Counted from the first letter of the stretch, positions 43,304-52,221 are shown. The stretch is 57,335 nt of DNA from Bacillota bacterium (GCA_023433405.1 JAEZCT010000043.1:1-57335), one strand, 5' to 3'. Notes: a model not told the origin generated them from the letters alone. Numbers and translations are program-made.

Positions 43304-45685
43304 ATGGACAACGGGCAGGGTGAAAAGGGTGAAGCACGCGAAATACGGATATCGGTGCGTGGGCTGGTGGAATTTTTAATGCGCGCGGGGGATTTGGATA
43401 ACCGCTTTACAGGCCGCGACCGCCTCGCAGACGGCGCGCGCTTGCACCGCAAAATTCAAAAATCCTACGGCAAGGAGTATCAGGCGGAGGTGTTTGTACG
43501 CCGCACCATCGAGCAGGAGGAATTTACGCTGACTGTTCTGGGCAGAGCAGACGGCGTTTTTTGTGAGGATGGGCATATAACGGTAGACGAGATTAAAACC
43601 ACTACCCTGCCTCTGGAGCGGATTACAGAGGAATTTTCCGCCGTGCATTGGGCACAGGCGCAATGCTATGCCTGCCTGATAGCGGGGGACCGCGGTTTGT
43701 CCGAAATTGGGGTACAGCTTACCTATGTCAATGCCGACACCGAGGAGATTAAGATACTCCCCCGCCGGTTCTCCCTTTTGGAGCTGACCACCTTCTTTGA
43801 GGGACTAATTACACAATATCTTTCATGGGCGCGCATGAGCTCTGCGTGGGCGGCTCAGCGCGACGCGTCCATAAAGGCGCTGGAATTTCCCTTCTCCGGC
43901 TATCGGCGGGGACAGCGGGAGCTTGCCGCGGGGGTTTACCGGGCGGTGCGCGACCAAAAACGGCTGTTTGCACAGGCTCCCACCGGCATTGGCAAAACCA
44001 TGTCGGCGGTATTCCCCGCGGTAAAGGCAATGGGGGAGGGCATGGCGGCAAAGCTGTTTTATCTTACCGCAAAAACCATCACCCGCGCCGTCGCCCGTGA
44101 GGCGTTTTGCCGCCTGCGGGAAAACGGCTTGCGCTTAAAATCTGTAGCGCTGACGGCGAAGGAGAAGATTTGCTTTCAGGATGTTCCCATCTGTTCGCCC
44201 GACTCCTGCCCTTACGCAAAAGGGCATTATACCCGGGTAAACGCCGCGCTGCGGGAGCTTATTGACTGGCATGATGATATCACCCGCGCGGAGGTGGAGC
44301 AGGTGGCAAGGGCGCACACGGTCTGCCCCTTTGAGCTTGCACTGGATGCGACCCTATGGGCGGACGCAATCATCTGCGACTATAACTACGCGTTTGATCC
44401 CCGCGTATATCTCAAACGCTTCTTTGCCCAGGAGGATTTAGCCCCCGACAGCGTTTTTTTGGTGGATGAGGCGCATAACCTGGTAGACCGGGCGCGGGAG
44501 ATGTTTTCCGCTCAGCTTAATCGCCGCGCCTTTTCCAAGATAAAAACCGCGCTCAAAAAGTCCTCGCCCAAGTTATCCCGGCGGCTTGGCGAGGTAAACA
44601 AGGCCTTTAAGGAGCTGGAGGAGGAGTGCGTGGATAACGAAACGGTGGTGCGCCCGGAGCAGAGCGAAGCGTTGTGTACGGTATGCGAACGCGCGGCGGG
44701 GGAATGTGAGCTGTGGCTGAAGGAGCATGGCAGGGAGCATGAGCTGTATACCGACCTGCTGGAGCTTTATTTTGAGAGCCTTGCCTTTTTGCGCACGGCG
44801 GAGCTTTACGACGACCGGTATGTAACCCTCATCGACCGCGGGGGGCACGATGTGCGCGTGAAGCTGTTTTGTGTAGACCCAAGCCTTTTGCTCAATAAGG
44901 CCTTTGAACGCGCGCGGGGTGCCGCGCTGTTTTCGGCGACGCTCGCCCCAATCGAATATTTTAAGCAGATACTGGGCGGGAGAGAGGAGGACGAAGCCCT
45001 TTGCCTTTCCTCCCCCTTCGACCCGGGAAGGCTGCACCTTTTGCTGTGCGGGAATGTTTCTACCACCTACCGCAACCGGGAGCAAACCTATGGCATGGTG
45101 GCGCGGATGATAGCCGCCGCGGTAGGCGGGCGGGCGGGAAACTATATGGTGTATTTTCCGTCCTACCAATACCTTGAGCGTGTTTACGGGGAGTACTGCG
45201 CGCTTTGCCCGAATACCCCTACCCTTGTACAGCGGCAGGGCATGACCGAGCAGGCCAGAGAACAGTTCTTAGACCGCTTTGAGGCTCAAAACGAGCAAAC
45301 CCTTGTGGGATTTGCGGTTATGGGCGGCGCATTTTCGGAGGGAGTGGACCTCAAGGGGGAGCGGCTCATCGGCACCGTAATTGTGGGCGTGGGGCTTGCG
45401 CAGCTTAACCCCGAGCAGGACGTGGTGCGCGACTATTTTACAAAGGCAAACGGTATGGGCTTTGAGTACGCCTATATGTACCCCGGCATGAATAAGGTGC
45501 TGCAAGCGGCGGGGCGGGTAATACGAGGCGAACAGGACCGGGGCGTCGTGGTGCTGGTGGATGAGCGCTTTGCCCGGCGGGATTATCTTGCGCTGTTTCC
45601 CTCCCATTGGCATGGCTGCCTGATGGTAAAGAGCGAGGCGCAGCTGAAGCAGTCGGTACGCGAGTTCTGGCAGGTCGCATTTTAG
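43304..45685 (+). CDS. Nuclease-helicase: Cas4/RecB-like nuclease domain fused to XPD/DinG-type helicase
   Basis: 793 residues. The N-terminal part (about 1-180) looks like a PD-(D/E)XK nuclease: LGRADGVFCEDGHITVDEIK (D and ExK catalytic residues) with HWAQAQCYACL. The XPD/Rad3-like SF2 motor follows: Walker A QAPTGIGKTMSAVFP, four candidate Fe-S cysteines (ICFQDVPICSPDSCPY and VCPFEL), the DEAH box VFLVDEAHNLVDRARE, FSATLAPIEYF and the C-terminal VLQAAGRVIRGEQDRGVVVL. The ATG at 43304 sits 6-8 bases after GGAGG; the ATG at 43298 is too close. Likely DNA repair or processing; 5'-3' polarity is assumed from the family. Confidence 0.88.
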   Translation: MDNGQGEKGEAREIRISVRGLVEFLMRAGDLDNRFTGRDRLADGARLHRKIQKSYGKEYQAEVFVRRTIEQEEFTLTVLGRADGVFCEDGHITVDEIKTTTLPLERITEEFSAVHWAQAQCYACLIAGDRGLSEIGVQLTYVNADTEEIKILPRRFSLLELTTFFEGLITQYLSWARMSSAWAAQRDASIKALEFPFSGYRRGQRELAAGVYRAVRDQKRLFAQAPTGIGKTMSAVFPAVKAMGEGMAAKLFYLTAKTITRAVAREAFCRLRENGLRLKSVALTAKEKICFQDVPICSPDSCPYAKGHYTRVNAALRELIDWHDDITRAEVEQVARAHTVCPFELALDATLWADAIICDYNYAFDPRVYLKRFFAQEDLAPDSVFLVDEAHNLVDRAREMFSAQLNRRAFSKIKTALKKSSPKLSRRLGEVNKAFKELEEECVDNETVVRPEQSEALCTVCERAAGECELWLKEHGREHELYTDLLELYFESLAFLRTAELYDDRYVTLIDRGGHDVRVKLFCVDPSLLLNKAFERARGAALFSATLAPIEYFKQILGGREEDEALCLSSPFDPGRLHLLLCGNVSTTYRNREQTYGMVARMIAAAVGGRAGNYMVYFPSYQYLERVYGEYCALCPNTPTLVQRQGMTEQAREQFLDRFEAQNEQTLVGFAVMGGAFSEGVDLKGERLIGTVIVGVGLAQLNPEQDVVRDYFTKANGMGFEYAYMYPGMNKVLQAAGRVIRGEQDRGVVVLVDERFARRDYLALFPSHWHGCLMVKSEAQLKQSVREFWQVAF

Positions 45686-45828
45686 CGCTCGCGCCCGAGG
45701 CGCAACCCGTTTTCGTTGTTAAAAGTGCATGGTATGAGATAAAAAAAGCTGGTGTCGAAAAATTGCCGCGCTTTTATTAATGTGTAATATGCCTGTTTTT
45801 GCGCATCCTAGCGAAGGAGGTGAACGAA

Positions 45829-46830
45829 TTGGAGCAGGTGCACAAAAACAGCGAACGGCAGGGTGCCTTATACGCGGGCGGGCACGCAGGCAAAGATACC
45901 ACATTGCCTGTACTGCCGCCGGCAAAGCCCTGCGCGGCGATACCGTATATGGCGCATACCAAACGCCGGTATTTTGAGGGCTGGTACCTTAAACAGCAAA
46001 ACAATGCCCAAACCGTCGCGCTCATCCCGGCATTTCATGCCGATGAAAGGGGCAGGACCTCCGCCTCCCTGCAAATTATCACCGATACGCAGGCCGTGTA
46101 CCTGCCCTTTGCGGCGGATGCATTTTGCCTGCACCCCAAACGGAGGGCTTTGCGGCTGGGTGAGAGCCTGTTTACCCGGCAGGGCTGTAAGCTGTCGCTT
46201 CGTACCGCCGACTGTGAGTTAAGGGGAGCATTACGCTTTCGCGGGCTGACCCTGCCCGCCTACGATATAATGGGGCCGTTTCGCCATGTGCCCTTTTTGC
46301 AATGCCGCCACAGTGTGTTCAGCCTTCGTCACCAAGTGGACGGCACGCTGACCCTCAACGGAAAGGAGTACCGTTTTCGGGAGGGCTTAGGCTACATGGA
46401 GGGCGACCGGGGCAGCTCCTTTCCCGAACGGTACATCTGGACGCACTGCGGCTGGGAGGGCGGCGGCATTATGCTGTCGGTGGCGGATATTCCTTTGCCT
46501 GTCGGGGGCTTTACCGGCTGTATCGGCTTTGTGCTCGTAAACGGCAAGGAATACCGCATAGCGAGCTACTGCGGCGTTCGCATCCTCAAGGTCAGTGACG
46601 ATACCGTCATGCTGCGCCAAGGAGAGCTTACTCTAGGAGTGAAGCTGCTTGACAGCCAGCCCCTGCTGTTGCGTGCACCCCATATGGGCGGCATGGTGCG
46701 CCTCATACGCGAGAGCGCCTCCTGTCGGGTACGATATCGGTGTACGCTGGGTAGTCGGCTGCTGTTTGACCTTGAGAGCGGACAGGCAAGCTTTGAAAGC
46801 AACTGGGATAGGTCTGCCAAGCAACAATAG
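45829..46830 (+). CDS. Tocopherol-cyclase-like family protein
   Basis: About 333 residues resembling the tocopherol cyclase-like family (Pfam Tocopherol_cycl): YFEGWYLKQQNNAQTVALIP, YDIMGPFRHVPFLQCRHSV and GLGYMEGDRGSSFPERYIWT. Bacterial members are widespread in Clostridia, which make no tocopherol; their role is unknown, and a lipocalin-like beta-barrel binding a lipid is plausible. The TTG start at 45829 follows AAGGAGGTG by about 8 bases. The stop (46828-46830) is followed after five bases by a 102-bp element. Confidence 0.85.
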   Translation: MEQVHKNSERQGALYAGGHAGKDTTLPVLPPAKPCAAIPYMAHTKRRYFEGWYLKQQNNAQTVALIPAFHADERGRTSASLQIITDTQAVYLPFAADAFCLHPKRRALRLGESLFTRQGCKLSLRTADCELRGALRFRGLTLPAYDIMGPFRHVPFLQCRHSVFSLRHQVDGTLTLNGKEYRFREGLGYMEGDRGSSFPERYIWTHCGWEGGGIMLSVADIPLPVGGFTGCIGFVLVNGKEYRIASYCGVRILKVSDDTVMLRQGELTLGVKLLDSQPLLLRAPHMGGMVRLIRESASCRVRYRCTLGSRLLFDLESGQASFESNWDRSAKQQ

Positions 46831-46835
46831 TGCTA

Positions 46836-46937
46836 ATACTAATCTCCTCAAAAAGAGTGGATAAAAATCCGCGTGAAAACCCATAAATTAAAGCTTTTCA
46901 CTTGATTTTTATACTCTTATAAATCGGATATTAGTAT
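46836..46937 (+). repeat. Intact 102-bp hairpin element (subfamily 1)
   Basis: Exactly 102 bp, starting 6 bp after the preceding stop codon. Confidence 0.92.
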
Positions 46938-46953
46938 AATCTCATCAAGTCTA

Positions 46954-46999
46954 AAAAAGGAAAGCCCATCCGCTCACAATGCGGGTGGGCTTTCCTTTA
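46954..46999. terminator. Bidirectional terminator
   Basis: AAGGAAAGCCCATCCGC / GCGGGTGGGCTTTCCTT, with A/T-runs on both sides; serves convergent genes. Confidence 0.88.
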
Positions 47000-47018
47000 T
47001 ACTTTAATCCGTTAAGCA

Positions 47019-47960
47019 TTACAAAATCCCCATTAGGCGTGACGCGTATATGAATAAGAAAATCGTAATCATCGACATCGCGGTGGTAATGACAATAAGC
47101 TGCCCCGCCAGCTCCCCGTCCGCCTTTTCGCGTACCGCCATAACATAGCTTGACACGGCGACAGGCGAAGCAAAGGCCGTGAGCAGGGTGATGTACGGGA
47201 TACCTGAAAACCCAAGCAAAATGGCCAGCCCCAAAAATACCACGGGGATAAACACCGTCTTAGTAAGCGACCCGAAAACTATGTATAAGAGATTCTTTTT
47301 AACCTCGCCAAATCGGAAGCTCGCACCCAAAACAAGCAGTGCCAGCGGCGTTGCCGTCCCTCCAAGACTGGCCGCCGCCTTGGTAACAGCCTGTGGCGGC
47401 ATAAACCCGGTGAGCGCCATGAGAATGCCCAGCATACTTGCGATAATCAGTGGGTTAAGCAGCACCTTCTTTGCCACCTTGCGTACATCGGGCTTGCCTG
47501 CAAAGGAATAGTGGGCAAGCACAATGGTGGAGAGCACATTCAGCACCGGAATGACAAACGCCACGGCGACCGCCGTCATCTCGGCACCCTCTTTACCCGC
47601 CAGATTTTCGGCTATGGGCAGCCCCATCAGGGCATAATTGCAGCGAAACATCCCCTGTATCATCACGCCGCGCCGCGCGTTATCCTTTACAAAGCGGGGC
47701 ACAATCAGCCATAGCAAAAAGAATGCGGCGGATATGCCGCCTACCGCAAATAAAATGGTATTCAGGTCAAAGGCGGTGCGAAAATCGGAGGTATAAATGT
47801 TGTAGCAAATAAGGACAGGCAAAAGCACGGTAAAGCTGATTCTGTTGGCGCATTCCAAAAACGGCTCGGTGAAAACTCCCATGCGGGAGAGTAAATACCC
47901 CGTACCTATCATTAAAAATACAGGAACCACCGCGTTGACAGAAAACAGGAGGTCCTCCAC
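47019..47960 (-). CDS. AEC-family transporter
   Basis: Auxin-efflux-carrier superfamily permease, 313 residues with about ten membrane helices. The N terminus (LLFSVNAVVPVFLMIGTGYL), the middle FRCNYALMGLPIAENLAG and C-terminal TLLTAFASPVAVSSYVMA are characteristic. Members export or import organic acids such as malate; the substrate here is unknown. Begins with GTG, without a clear ribosome site. It shares a terminator with the convergent gene and is preceded by the ArsR-type gene's 3' side. Confidence 0.9.
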   Translation of the reverse strand: MEDLLFSVNAVVPVFLMIGTGYLLSRMGVFTEPFLECANRISFTVLLPVLICYNIYTSDFRTAFDLNTILFAVGGISAAFFLLWLIVPRFVKDNARRGVMIQGMFRCNYALMGLPIAENLAGKEGAEMTAVAVAFVIPVLNVLSTIVLAHYSFAGKPDVRKVAKKVLLNPLIIASMLGILMALTGFMPPQAVTKAAASLGGTATPLALLVLGASFRFGEVKKNLLYIVFGSLTKTVFIPVVFLGLAILLGFSGIPYITLLTAFASPVAVSSYVMAVREKADGELAGQLIVITTAMSMITIFLFIYASRLMGIL

Positions 47961-48137
47961 GTCCGATCACTCATTTCTGATGTTGGTGTGATGCTTGCTT
48001 CGTTTATTCTATAAGTTTTGTGTTATAAGTTCGGAATCGGATTCTACCGCGATTCGTATTGCCTATTTTATTCTAGCAGATAAGGTCTATAAACGCAAAC
48101 GCCGCATCACCCCATGGTACGCTTTTCACCCACCCGG

Positions 48138-49058
48138 TTAATACTCCACCGACATGATGATATTCTGCGCATAGTCTCCGCATTTTTCGCCAAAGAGGTT
48201 AAACCCGCCCACATAGCTTGCATCGGGGTCATTGCCGATGCGCACCGTCAGGTAAGGGTCCTTGTGCAGATTCAGCTCGGCGATACTGCGGTCAAGAACC
48301 TTCTGTTCATTTACAAAGCAGCCATTGCTATTAATCATCCAGGTGGTCAGCAGCCCGTATTGCGAGTTGCCGTCGGTAATCCACGAAGGGTTAAGCCTGC
48401 CCCGGCGGTGACCAAAGTCCCCGGGGCTTGTCCATGTGCCACAGCTTAGGCCATTAATCCAAAGCGTGATGTCCGATTTCCAGTCCTCTCGGTAGTTGGG
48501 CGCCTCGGAACAGATCTCCATGGAGAAGGAGAGCTGCGCGGCGGTTTTTCCGGGCGGCGTGACATCGGGGAAGCGATATTCCACATACCCAGCTGCGCTC
48601 CACAAAAGCTGTGCGCTGAGTCGTTCGGGCAGATAAAACCCGATGGTGCGGTCATCCGAGCCGATGATTCCCTCGCTGTTGCCGATGCCGCAGGTGGGCA
48701 GTACATGACAGTCGGTAAACGCTCCCACCGGCATACTAACCGTGGCAATTTCAGCGGCATGAGCCGCGATATCACTCAGGCGAATGGTAACAAGGTCACT
48801 GCGGCGGCTGCAAAGCTTCATAGCACCCCGTTCCCCCGGGCATTGCTTGGTGTTAATGAGCCCGGCCTCCTCCAGTACACGAATGTGCATGGCTGCGCTG
48901 GAGGCGGGAATTTGCAGCTTCTCCGAAATCTCGTTTACATTAAGGCTGTAGGTATAAAGCAGCTTAATAATCTCGATCCTGGTCTCGGAGGACAGCGCCT
49001 TTGCCACACGGCACAGCTCCTCAGCGTTATCCGCGCTAAGCTCAACATATTTTGCCAC
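48138..49058 (-). CDS. ArsR-type regulator with C-terminal beta-sandwich domain
   Basis: 306 residues. N-terminal winged helix of the ArsR type (AEELCRVAKALSSETRIEII, LNVNEISEKLQIPASSAAMH). The C-terminal 200 residues form a conserved domain found with such HTHs in Firmicutes: HVLPTCGIGNSEGIIGSDD, EICSEAPNYREDWKSDITLW, CGTWTSPGDFGHRRGRLNPS and VGGFNLFGEKCGDYAQNI. It resembles a carbohydrate-binding jelly roll and is probably the sensor. The GTG at 49058 has AAGGAGG 9 bases upstream. It is divergent from the GH2 gene, whose control is the obvious role. Confidence 0.88.
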   Translation of the reverse strand: MAKYVELSADNAEELCRVAKALSSETRIEIIKLLYTYSLNVNEISEKLQIPASSAAMHIRVLEEAGLINTKQCPGERGAMKLCSRRSDLVTIRLSDIAAHAAEIATVSMPVGAFTDCHVLPTCGIGNSEGIIGSDDRTIGFYLPERLSAQLLWSAAGYVEYRFPDVTPPGKTAAQLSFSMEICSEAPNYREDWKSDITLWINGLSCGTWTSPGDFGHRRGRLNPSWITDGNSQYGLLTTWMINSNGCFVNEQKVLDRSIAELNLHKDPYLTVRIGNDPDASYVGGFNLFGEKCGDYAQNIIMSVEY

Positions 49059-49395
49059 CTCGCACACCCTCCTTGGAATTTTTATTGTAAACAACAATGT
49101 TCTTGCTGTTATTCTTAGCTACCTATTATAAAGGCTTTTGGCAAGAGAAGCAATAGAACACGGCATTACAATTTTATATTATAATTATTTTGTTTGTTTT
49201 CTTGTATTGTTATTTATTATTAATAATAATGCAAGAAATTCATGTGCTATTTATTGATTTACCTCGCCGATAAACTGTGGTAAAATATATATATAACAAA
49301 AATAATGTTTTAAATAAAACTGCTTTTTTGCTTTTTGAGCAAAGGCCGAAAAATGTTCCTGCCTAAAACTACAGACTATTTGGAGGATTAAACGA
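49059..49395. promoter_or_regulatory. Divergent control region of ArsR-type and GH2 genes
   Basis: 337 bp, very AT-rich. It contains the perfect 16-bp palindrome TTATTATTAATAATAA at 49214-49229 and a candidate GH2 promoter TTTACC-17-TAAAAT ending near 49281. The palindrome lies upstream of both genes and is a candidate operator. Confidence 0.55.
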
Positions 49396-51147
49396 ATGAT
49401 ACCAAGACCGGAGTTTCCCCGCCCCGATTTTGAGCGCAAGCAATGGCTCTCCCTCAACGGCGAGTGGGATTTTCAGCTGGACCAGACCGCGGAGCTTACC
49501 GAAATGGCGGCTGCGGAAAAGGCATTTGATCAAAAAATTCAGGTTCCATTTTGCTATGAGTCAAAACTCAGCGGTATTGGCAAGTGGGCAGACTGCGAAA
49601 CCGTGTGGTATAAACGTGCGGTGACACTCACCGCCGCGCAGCTTTCCGGTAAGGTGCTGCTTAAATTCGGCGCGGTTGATTATGAGGCGTATGTCTGGGT
49701 CAACAACCTCTACATAGGCACCCATAAGGGCGGTCACATCTCCTTTGAGCTTGACATTACCCATGCCGCAAAGGCTGGCGAAAACCTCATTATTGTCAAA
49801 GCCACCGACAGCCTGGCCACCGACAAGCCCAGGGGTAAGCAGTCGTGGCTGGGCGAAAAATTCGGCTGTTGGTATACCCCCACCACCGGCATCTGGCAGT
49901 CGGTGTGGCTGGAGTTTACCGGCAGGGACTATATTCGCGGCATAAAAATCACCCCCGACATTGACACGCTTACCGCCACCTGTGAAGTAACCGTCAGCTG
50001 TACCGGCAAGCGCACCGTGAGGCTTGAGGCCGCCTTTGGTGAGGGCAGGCTGTCTGGTGTTAGCCGTGTTGAGGCGGTTGCCGTTAACGGCTATGCCCGC
50101 GCGACCTTCACCCTGAGCGATATGGATCTTCTGTCCTATGACAAGCTGTTCTGGACCCCCGAACACCCCAACCTGATTGACGTTAAGGCTGAGCTTGTGG
50201 AGGGCACAGAGGTTTGCGACACCATTTACACCTACTTTGGGCTGCGCAAGATTAGCGTAAGGGATGACGTTATTCTGCTCAACAACAATCCGTATTATCA
50301 GCGGCTGATATTGGATCAGGGCTACTGGCCGGATTCCCTGCTCACCCCTCCCTCTGACGAGGCCATTATTGAGGATATTCGCCTGACCAAGGCAATGGGC
50401 TTTAATGGCGCGCGCAAGCATCAAAAGATTGAGGATCCCCGCTATTATTACTGGGCAGACAAGATGGGGCTGCTTGTTTGGGGAGAGCTGCCAAGCCCAT
50501 ACCTCTATAACAGCGCCGCGGTTATTCATGCACAGGCAGAGCTGAGTGAATTTATCCTGCGCGATTACAATCACCCCTGTATCATCACCTGGGTTACACT
50601 CAACGAAAGCTGGGGGGTTCGCGACATCAGTGCAAATAAGCAGCAGCAGGACTTCGCCCGCGCGCTGTATTACACCGCAAAAGCTCTGGACAAAACCAGG
50701 CTGGTAAGCTCTAATGATGGCTGGGAGCAGGTGGATACCTGCGATTTTTGCGCCATTCATGACTATGCCATTTTTGGAGATAACACCGATAAATACGATG
50801 ACCTGGGTAAGGTAATCTCACGGGGGCTGACGGGCAGGATGATATATGCCGAGGGAAGCCGCTATGAAGGTAAGCCCATTATTATGACCGAATATGGCGG
50901 CATTGCGTTCTCGAACACCTCAAGCGGGGATTGGGGCTATTTCGGCAAGGTTAGCACCGAGGAGGAGTTCCTTGCCCGGCTGGAGCCAGTTACCGATATT
51001 TTTATAAAAAGCCGAAGCTACTGCGGCTTTTGCTACACTCAGCTTACCGATGTGATGCAGGAGGTAAACGGTCTGCTCACCCCGGACCGCAAGCCAAAAA
51101 TTGAAACCGAAAAGCTGAAGGCTATCTTCGGTAAAAAGTGGCATTAA
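49396..51147 (+). CDS. Glycoside hydrolase family 2 enzyme (beta-galactosidase/glucuronidase type)
   Basis: 583 residues, no signal peptide, so intracellular. N-terminal sugar-binding jelly roll (LSLNGEWDFQLDQTAE, VPFCYESKLSGIG, WYKRAVTL), Ig-like domain, then the TIM barrel. Acid/base Glu in WVTLNESWGVR (about E404) and nucleophile Glu in IIMTEYGGIAF (about E499). The short form without the C-terminal domains of LacZ resembles plant-glycan-acting or beta-glucuronidase-like subgroups; exact substrate unknown. Ribosome site TTTGGAGG. Divergent from an ArsR-type regulator with a probable sugar-binding domain. Confidence 0.93.
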   Translation: MIPRPEFPRPDFERKQWLSLNGEWDFQLDQTAELTEMAAAEKAFDQKIQVPFCYESKLSGIGKWADCETVWYKRAVTLTAAQLSGKVLLKFGAVDYEAYVWVNNLYIGTHKGGHISFELDITHAAKAGENLIIVKATDSLATDKPRGKQSWLGEKFGCWYTPTTGIWQSVWLEFTGRDYIRGIKITPDIDTLTATCEVTVSCTGKRTVRLEAAFGEGRLSGVSRVEAVAVNGYARATFTLSDMDLLSYDKLFWTPEHPNLIDVKAELVEGTEVCDTIYTYFGLRKISVRDDVILLNNNPYYQRLILDQGYWPDSLLTPPSDEAIIEDIRLTKAMGFNGARKHQKIEDPRYYYWADKMGLLVWGELPSPYLYNSAAVIHAQAELSEFILRDYNHPCIITWVTLNESWGVRDISANKQQQDFARALYYTAKALDKTRLVSSNDGWEQVDTCDFCAIHDYAIFGDNTDKYDDLGKVISRGLTGRMIYAEGSRYEGKPIIMTEYGGIAFSNTSSGDWGYFGKVSTEEEFLARLEPVTDIFIKSRSYCGFCYTQLTDVMQEVNGLLTPDRKPKIETEKLKAIFGKKWH

Positions 51148-51162
51148 AGTCAGTTATCCTTT

Positions 51163-51210
51163 AAAAAACACAGCGACAAGCCGTAAAAACGGCTTGTCGC
51201 TGTGTTTTTT
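51163..51210 (+). terminator. Intrinsic terminator after GH2 gene
   Basis: AACACAGCGACAAGCCGT / ACGGCTTGTCGCTGTGTT with a T-run; an 18-bp stem. Confidence 0.93.
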
Positions 51211-51243
51211 ACCAGCATAAAGCCGAAAGGAGCACAACTATTT

Positions 51244-51345
51244 ATACTATTATCCGATTAAGAAGTGTATAAAAATCAAGTCAAAATCTTTAATTTATGG
51301 ATTTTGGCGCGGATTTTTATCGACTCTTTTTGAGGGGGTTAGTAT
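51244..51345 (-). repeat. 102-bp hairpin element, recombinant of both subfamilies
   Basis: Exactly 102 bp. One end (ATACTATTATCCGATTAAGA, AAGTGT) is subfamily 2, the other (ATCGACTCTTTTTGAGGGGG) is subfamily 1, so the outer stem is mismatched. Confidence 0.9.
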
Positions 51346-51528
51346 TAGTCATATGCTTTGGCATATCATTTGAATGAGAACAGTATGATATAGCCGAGCG
51401 ATACCGCACGGCGAAAGCCGGCGCATCACATTTGCGGCGCGCTCATTTTCCTTGGCAAGCAGTAGCTTAAACTGCTTAAAACTTTAAACTTTTGCAACAA
51501 AAAAAGGCTGTACAACAAAATATAATTA

Positions 51529-51544
51529 ATACAAAGGTTTGTAT
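51529..51544. promoter_or_regulatory. Operator candidate upstream of Lrp gene
   Basis: ATACAAA-GG-TTTGTAT, a perfect 7-bp inverted repeat about 92 bp before the Lrp start; a likely autoregulatory or alanine-responsive site. The rest of 51346-51635 is AT-rich with no gene seen. Confidence 0.5.
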
Positions 51545-51635
51545 CATGTTATTTTTTTAGTAATTTGGTCAACTCTATTTAAAATTTTTTTGATTTGTGA
51601 TATTGTTTTATCAACCTTCCGGAAGAGGTTTTAAT

Positions 51636-52079
51636 ATGGATAGCATTGATATAAAGATTCTAAAGCTGCTCCAAAAAAACGCGAGGATTTCAGTTTCCGA
51701 AATCGGAAGCCTTATTAATCTATCGGTACCTGCCTGCAGCGAACGGATTAAAAAACTGGAGGCATCAGGCACCATTAGGCAGTATGCCGCTATTATTGAT
51801 CCCGCTTCTGTGAAAAAAACACTGACTGCCATGATGTTTATCAGCCTAGAGCGGCCCCAGTTTACGGATAAGTTTATTGAAGTCATCCGCCTGGAGGACG
51901 ATATCCTGGAATGTCACTATCTCGCGGGCGATTTTGATTATTTGTTAAAGATTATGACAACAGACACCTCTACGCTGGAAAAGCTTTTAAACCGCTTAAA
52001 AAGTGTGCGAGGGGTACAAAAAACCCGGACCATTGTGGTTTTGTCCACGGAAAAAAACAACTATTCCGTCTCTCTATAA
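51636..52079 (+). CDS. Lrp/AsnC-family transcriptional regulator
   Basis: 147 residues. N-terminal winged HTH (SIDIKILKLLQKNARISVSE, SVPACSERIKKLEASG) and C-terminal RAM ligand-binding domain (ILECHYLAGDFDYLLKIMT). Length and layout are standard. The alanine dehydrogenase gene follows 140 bp downstream on the same strand, a pairing known in several bacteria in which the regulator responds to alanine; activation of that gene is inferred. Ribosome site near AGAGG, with the ATG at 51636 matching the usual M-D-x-I-D start. Confidence 0.94.
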   Translation: MDSIDIKILKLLQKNARISVSEIGSLINLSVPACSERIKKLEASGTIRQYAAIIDPASVKKTLTAMMFISLERPQFTDKFIEVIRLEDDILECHYLAGDFDYLLKIMTTDTSTLEKLLNRLKSVRGVQKTRTIVVLSTEKNNYSVSL

Positions 52080-52221
52080 TACGAGCTTTCCATTAAAGTC
52101 TGCACAAAAATCATGCTAAGCATTTTCATCGTAGCTTTATCGCGGGTTGCAGGTTTTTATTGCACTTTAATTGGAACGTAGTAACGAAAAAAAGCAATTA
52201 ATATAAGCAGGAGGCACGATT

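Noticed and set aside
49561..50760. 400-codon open frame antisense to the GH2 gene
   Set aside because: GH2 motifs are intact on the forward strand; the antisense frame has no recognisable domains.
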